Positions 63,175 through 64,000 of a stretch of 64,000 nt of DNA are shown here, piece by piece. A program made the position numbers and the translations under genes. The DNA lies in NCBI RefSeq assembly GCF_963678635.1, contig NC_087067.1:21016596-21080595 (forward strand). Direction: 5' to 3'. Source of the DNA: Symsagittifera roscoffensis (lineage: Eukaryota; Xenacoelomorpha; Acoela; Convolutidae). Under the pieces are notes generated by a model. That model did no database searches, was not told the origin of the DNA, and saw nothing but the letters and a program-made list of their open reading frames with translations. Position 1 is the stretch's first letter. Each line of letters starts with the position of its first letter.

Positions 63175-64000
63175 TTAAGCTTTTGCACCAGCTGCTCTCT
63201 TATCGAATCTTTTCCTCTGCCTTGCCTGTGATTGCTCATCCAAATCTGTTCCGTTATCCGATTGAAACGTCATTGGACAACCATGTCTCGCTATCCACGT
63301 ATTGATCAGGTGGTCGCACGTCTCTTCCGCTGAGGCAGTTATGCAGGGCACGGCCGCTGCATACTTCATGAAGTGAGCTATCATGACCAAGACTTGATTA
63401 TAACCACTGTCTGTCATGCATATCTTTTGGTGATCTATCTGCACCACCTCGTTGAATTCAGACGACTCGATCAATTGTAAAGGAAATAGCAATTTCCTTG
63501 GATCCTTGACCTGTTGGCATGACAGACACGCTGTTACCCACTTCTCACATGCTTTTTTCTTTCCAGGCCGTTCAAACCGCTCCAGGATCCTCTGATATAC
63601 TTTGTCAATCCCCTGGTGGCCCATCTGATCATGCGACCTGAACAAAAGTTTTGTCTGATAGAGTTGCGGCAACACTATCGCGTTATACTTGTACAGGACT
63701 TTGTCTTCTTCTCTTCTCTTGCAAGCCACGATCCCGTCCTTGTTCAGATATAACCTTCCCTCTTTCTGCATAAAGTACTGTCTCAGAATACGGTAACTGT
63801 CTTCCTCGAGGTCTCCCTTGTCCGGAGTACCATTTTCGATCCACCTTTTCAGGTTGCTTGTCATGCGGTCATTCCTCTGCGCTCTTAGTAGGTTCGAGAG
63901 TCTGTATCTCGCCTTCAAGTACGTCTTCATGACCCTCATCTGACTATTTAGCTCATTGGGTCGATGCGTATCTTCTTCCATCTTAACGCACCAAATCTTT
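63175..64000 (-). pseudogene. Ty3/gypsy integrase, 5' part outside window, core deleted
   Basis: The frame is open to the window edge (IWCVKMEEDTH...). The zinc-binding module is complete: HDQMGHQG gives HxxxxH and CLSCQQ gives CxxC. The catalytic core starts (VVQIDHQKI, first Asp; FQSDNGTDL, second Asp) but then jumps to QARQRKRFDKRAAG, so the region with the catalytic Glu and the rest of the core is missing, by an internal deletion of roughly 100 or more codons. A TAA ends the frame. Sequence type is common in marine invertebrate gypsy elements. Inactive copy. Confidence 0.85.

Overview
The window is animal DNA. It holds a long intron-rich gene with canonical GT-AG splice sites, an intron-containing nuclear tRNA-Tyr gene, AT-rich introns packed with transposable elements, and one assembly gap (200 Ns at 56989-57188). 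The retroelement families (two Ty3/gypsy-type elements, a CR1/L2-like LINE, and an RT-associated fragment with a HAL-C-GG-RHNE-type zinc/endonuclease tail) fit an invertebrate, probably marine, but the species cannot be read from the sequence.

Left two thirds (1-41 kb): a single host gene on the minus strand, vigilin (HDLBP), a multi-KH-domain RNA-binding protein. I could place 20 coding exons (40965 down to 1731; 1300 codons, almost all introns phase 0), including a 21-nt microexon at 28018-28038. The last exon(s) lie beyond base 1. The protein has an N-terminal Ser/Asn-rich leader, a degenerate first KH unit and 14 further KH units, several with low-complexity insertions in the KH variable loop.

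The vigilin introns carry nearly everything else in 1-41 kb. The 16-kb intron 4540-20537 holds a young LTR retrotransposon (9637-20091; 213-bp LTRs differing at 3 positions; 5-bp target duplication CTGAC). Its coding region is split by a 3.9-kb Helitron-like insertion (about 11484-15372) carrying TTTA-rich tandem DNA, an intact ubiquitin-specific-protease-like ORF and a 76-bp minisatellite. The intron also holds a hAT-like MITE inside a SINE and a 576-bp foldback. Intron 20766-23894 has a LINE whose tail ends 18 bp from a splice acceptor, a MITE, a tRNA-Tyr gene and a tRNA-Trp gene. A short unclassified repeat with terminal inverted repeats recurs in many introns.

41-43 kb: putative 5' flank of vigilin and a decayed retroelement fragment (41767-42310, minus).

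43.1-57.0 kb: a 14-kb mosaic of inverted and direct modules around a roughly 8.2-kb array of a 21-bp satellite, with a short array of the same unit in opposite orientation at 55955-56410. This resembles a foldback (FB-like) element and is the least explained structure here.

57.2-64 kb: a 548-bp MITE with a perfect 8-bp target duplication, then a decayed second Ty3/gypsy element on the minus strand (integrase, acidic Pol tail, and downstream ORFs, one with a GDS motif), broken by stops, frameshifts and an internal integrase deletion.
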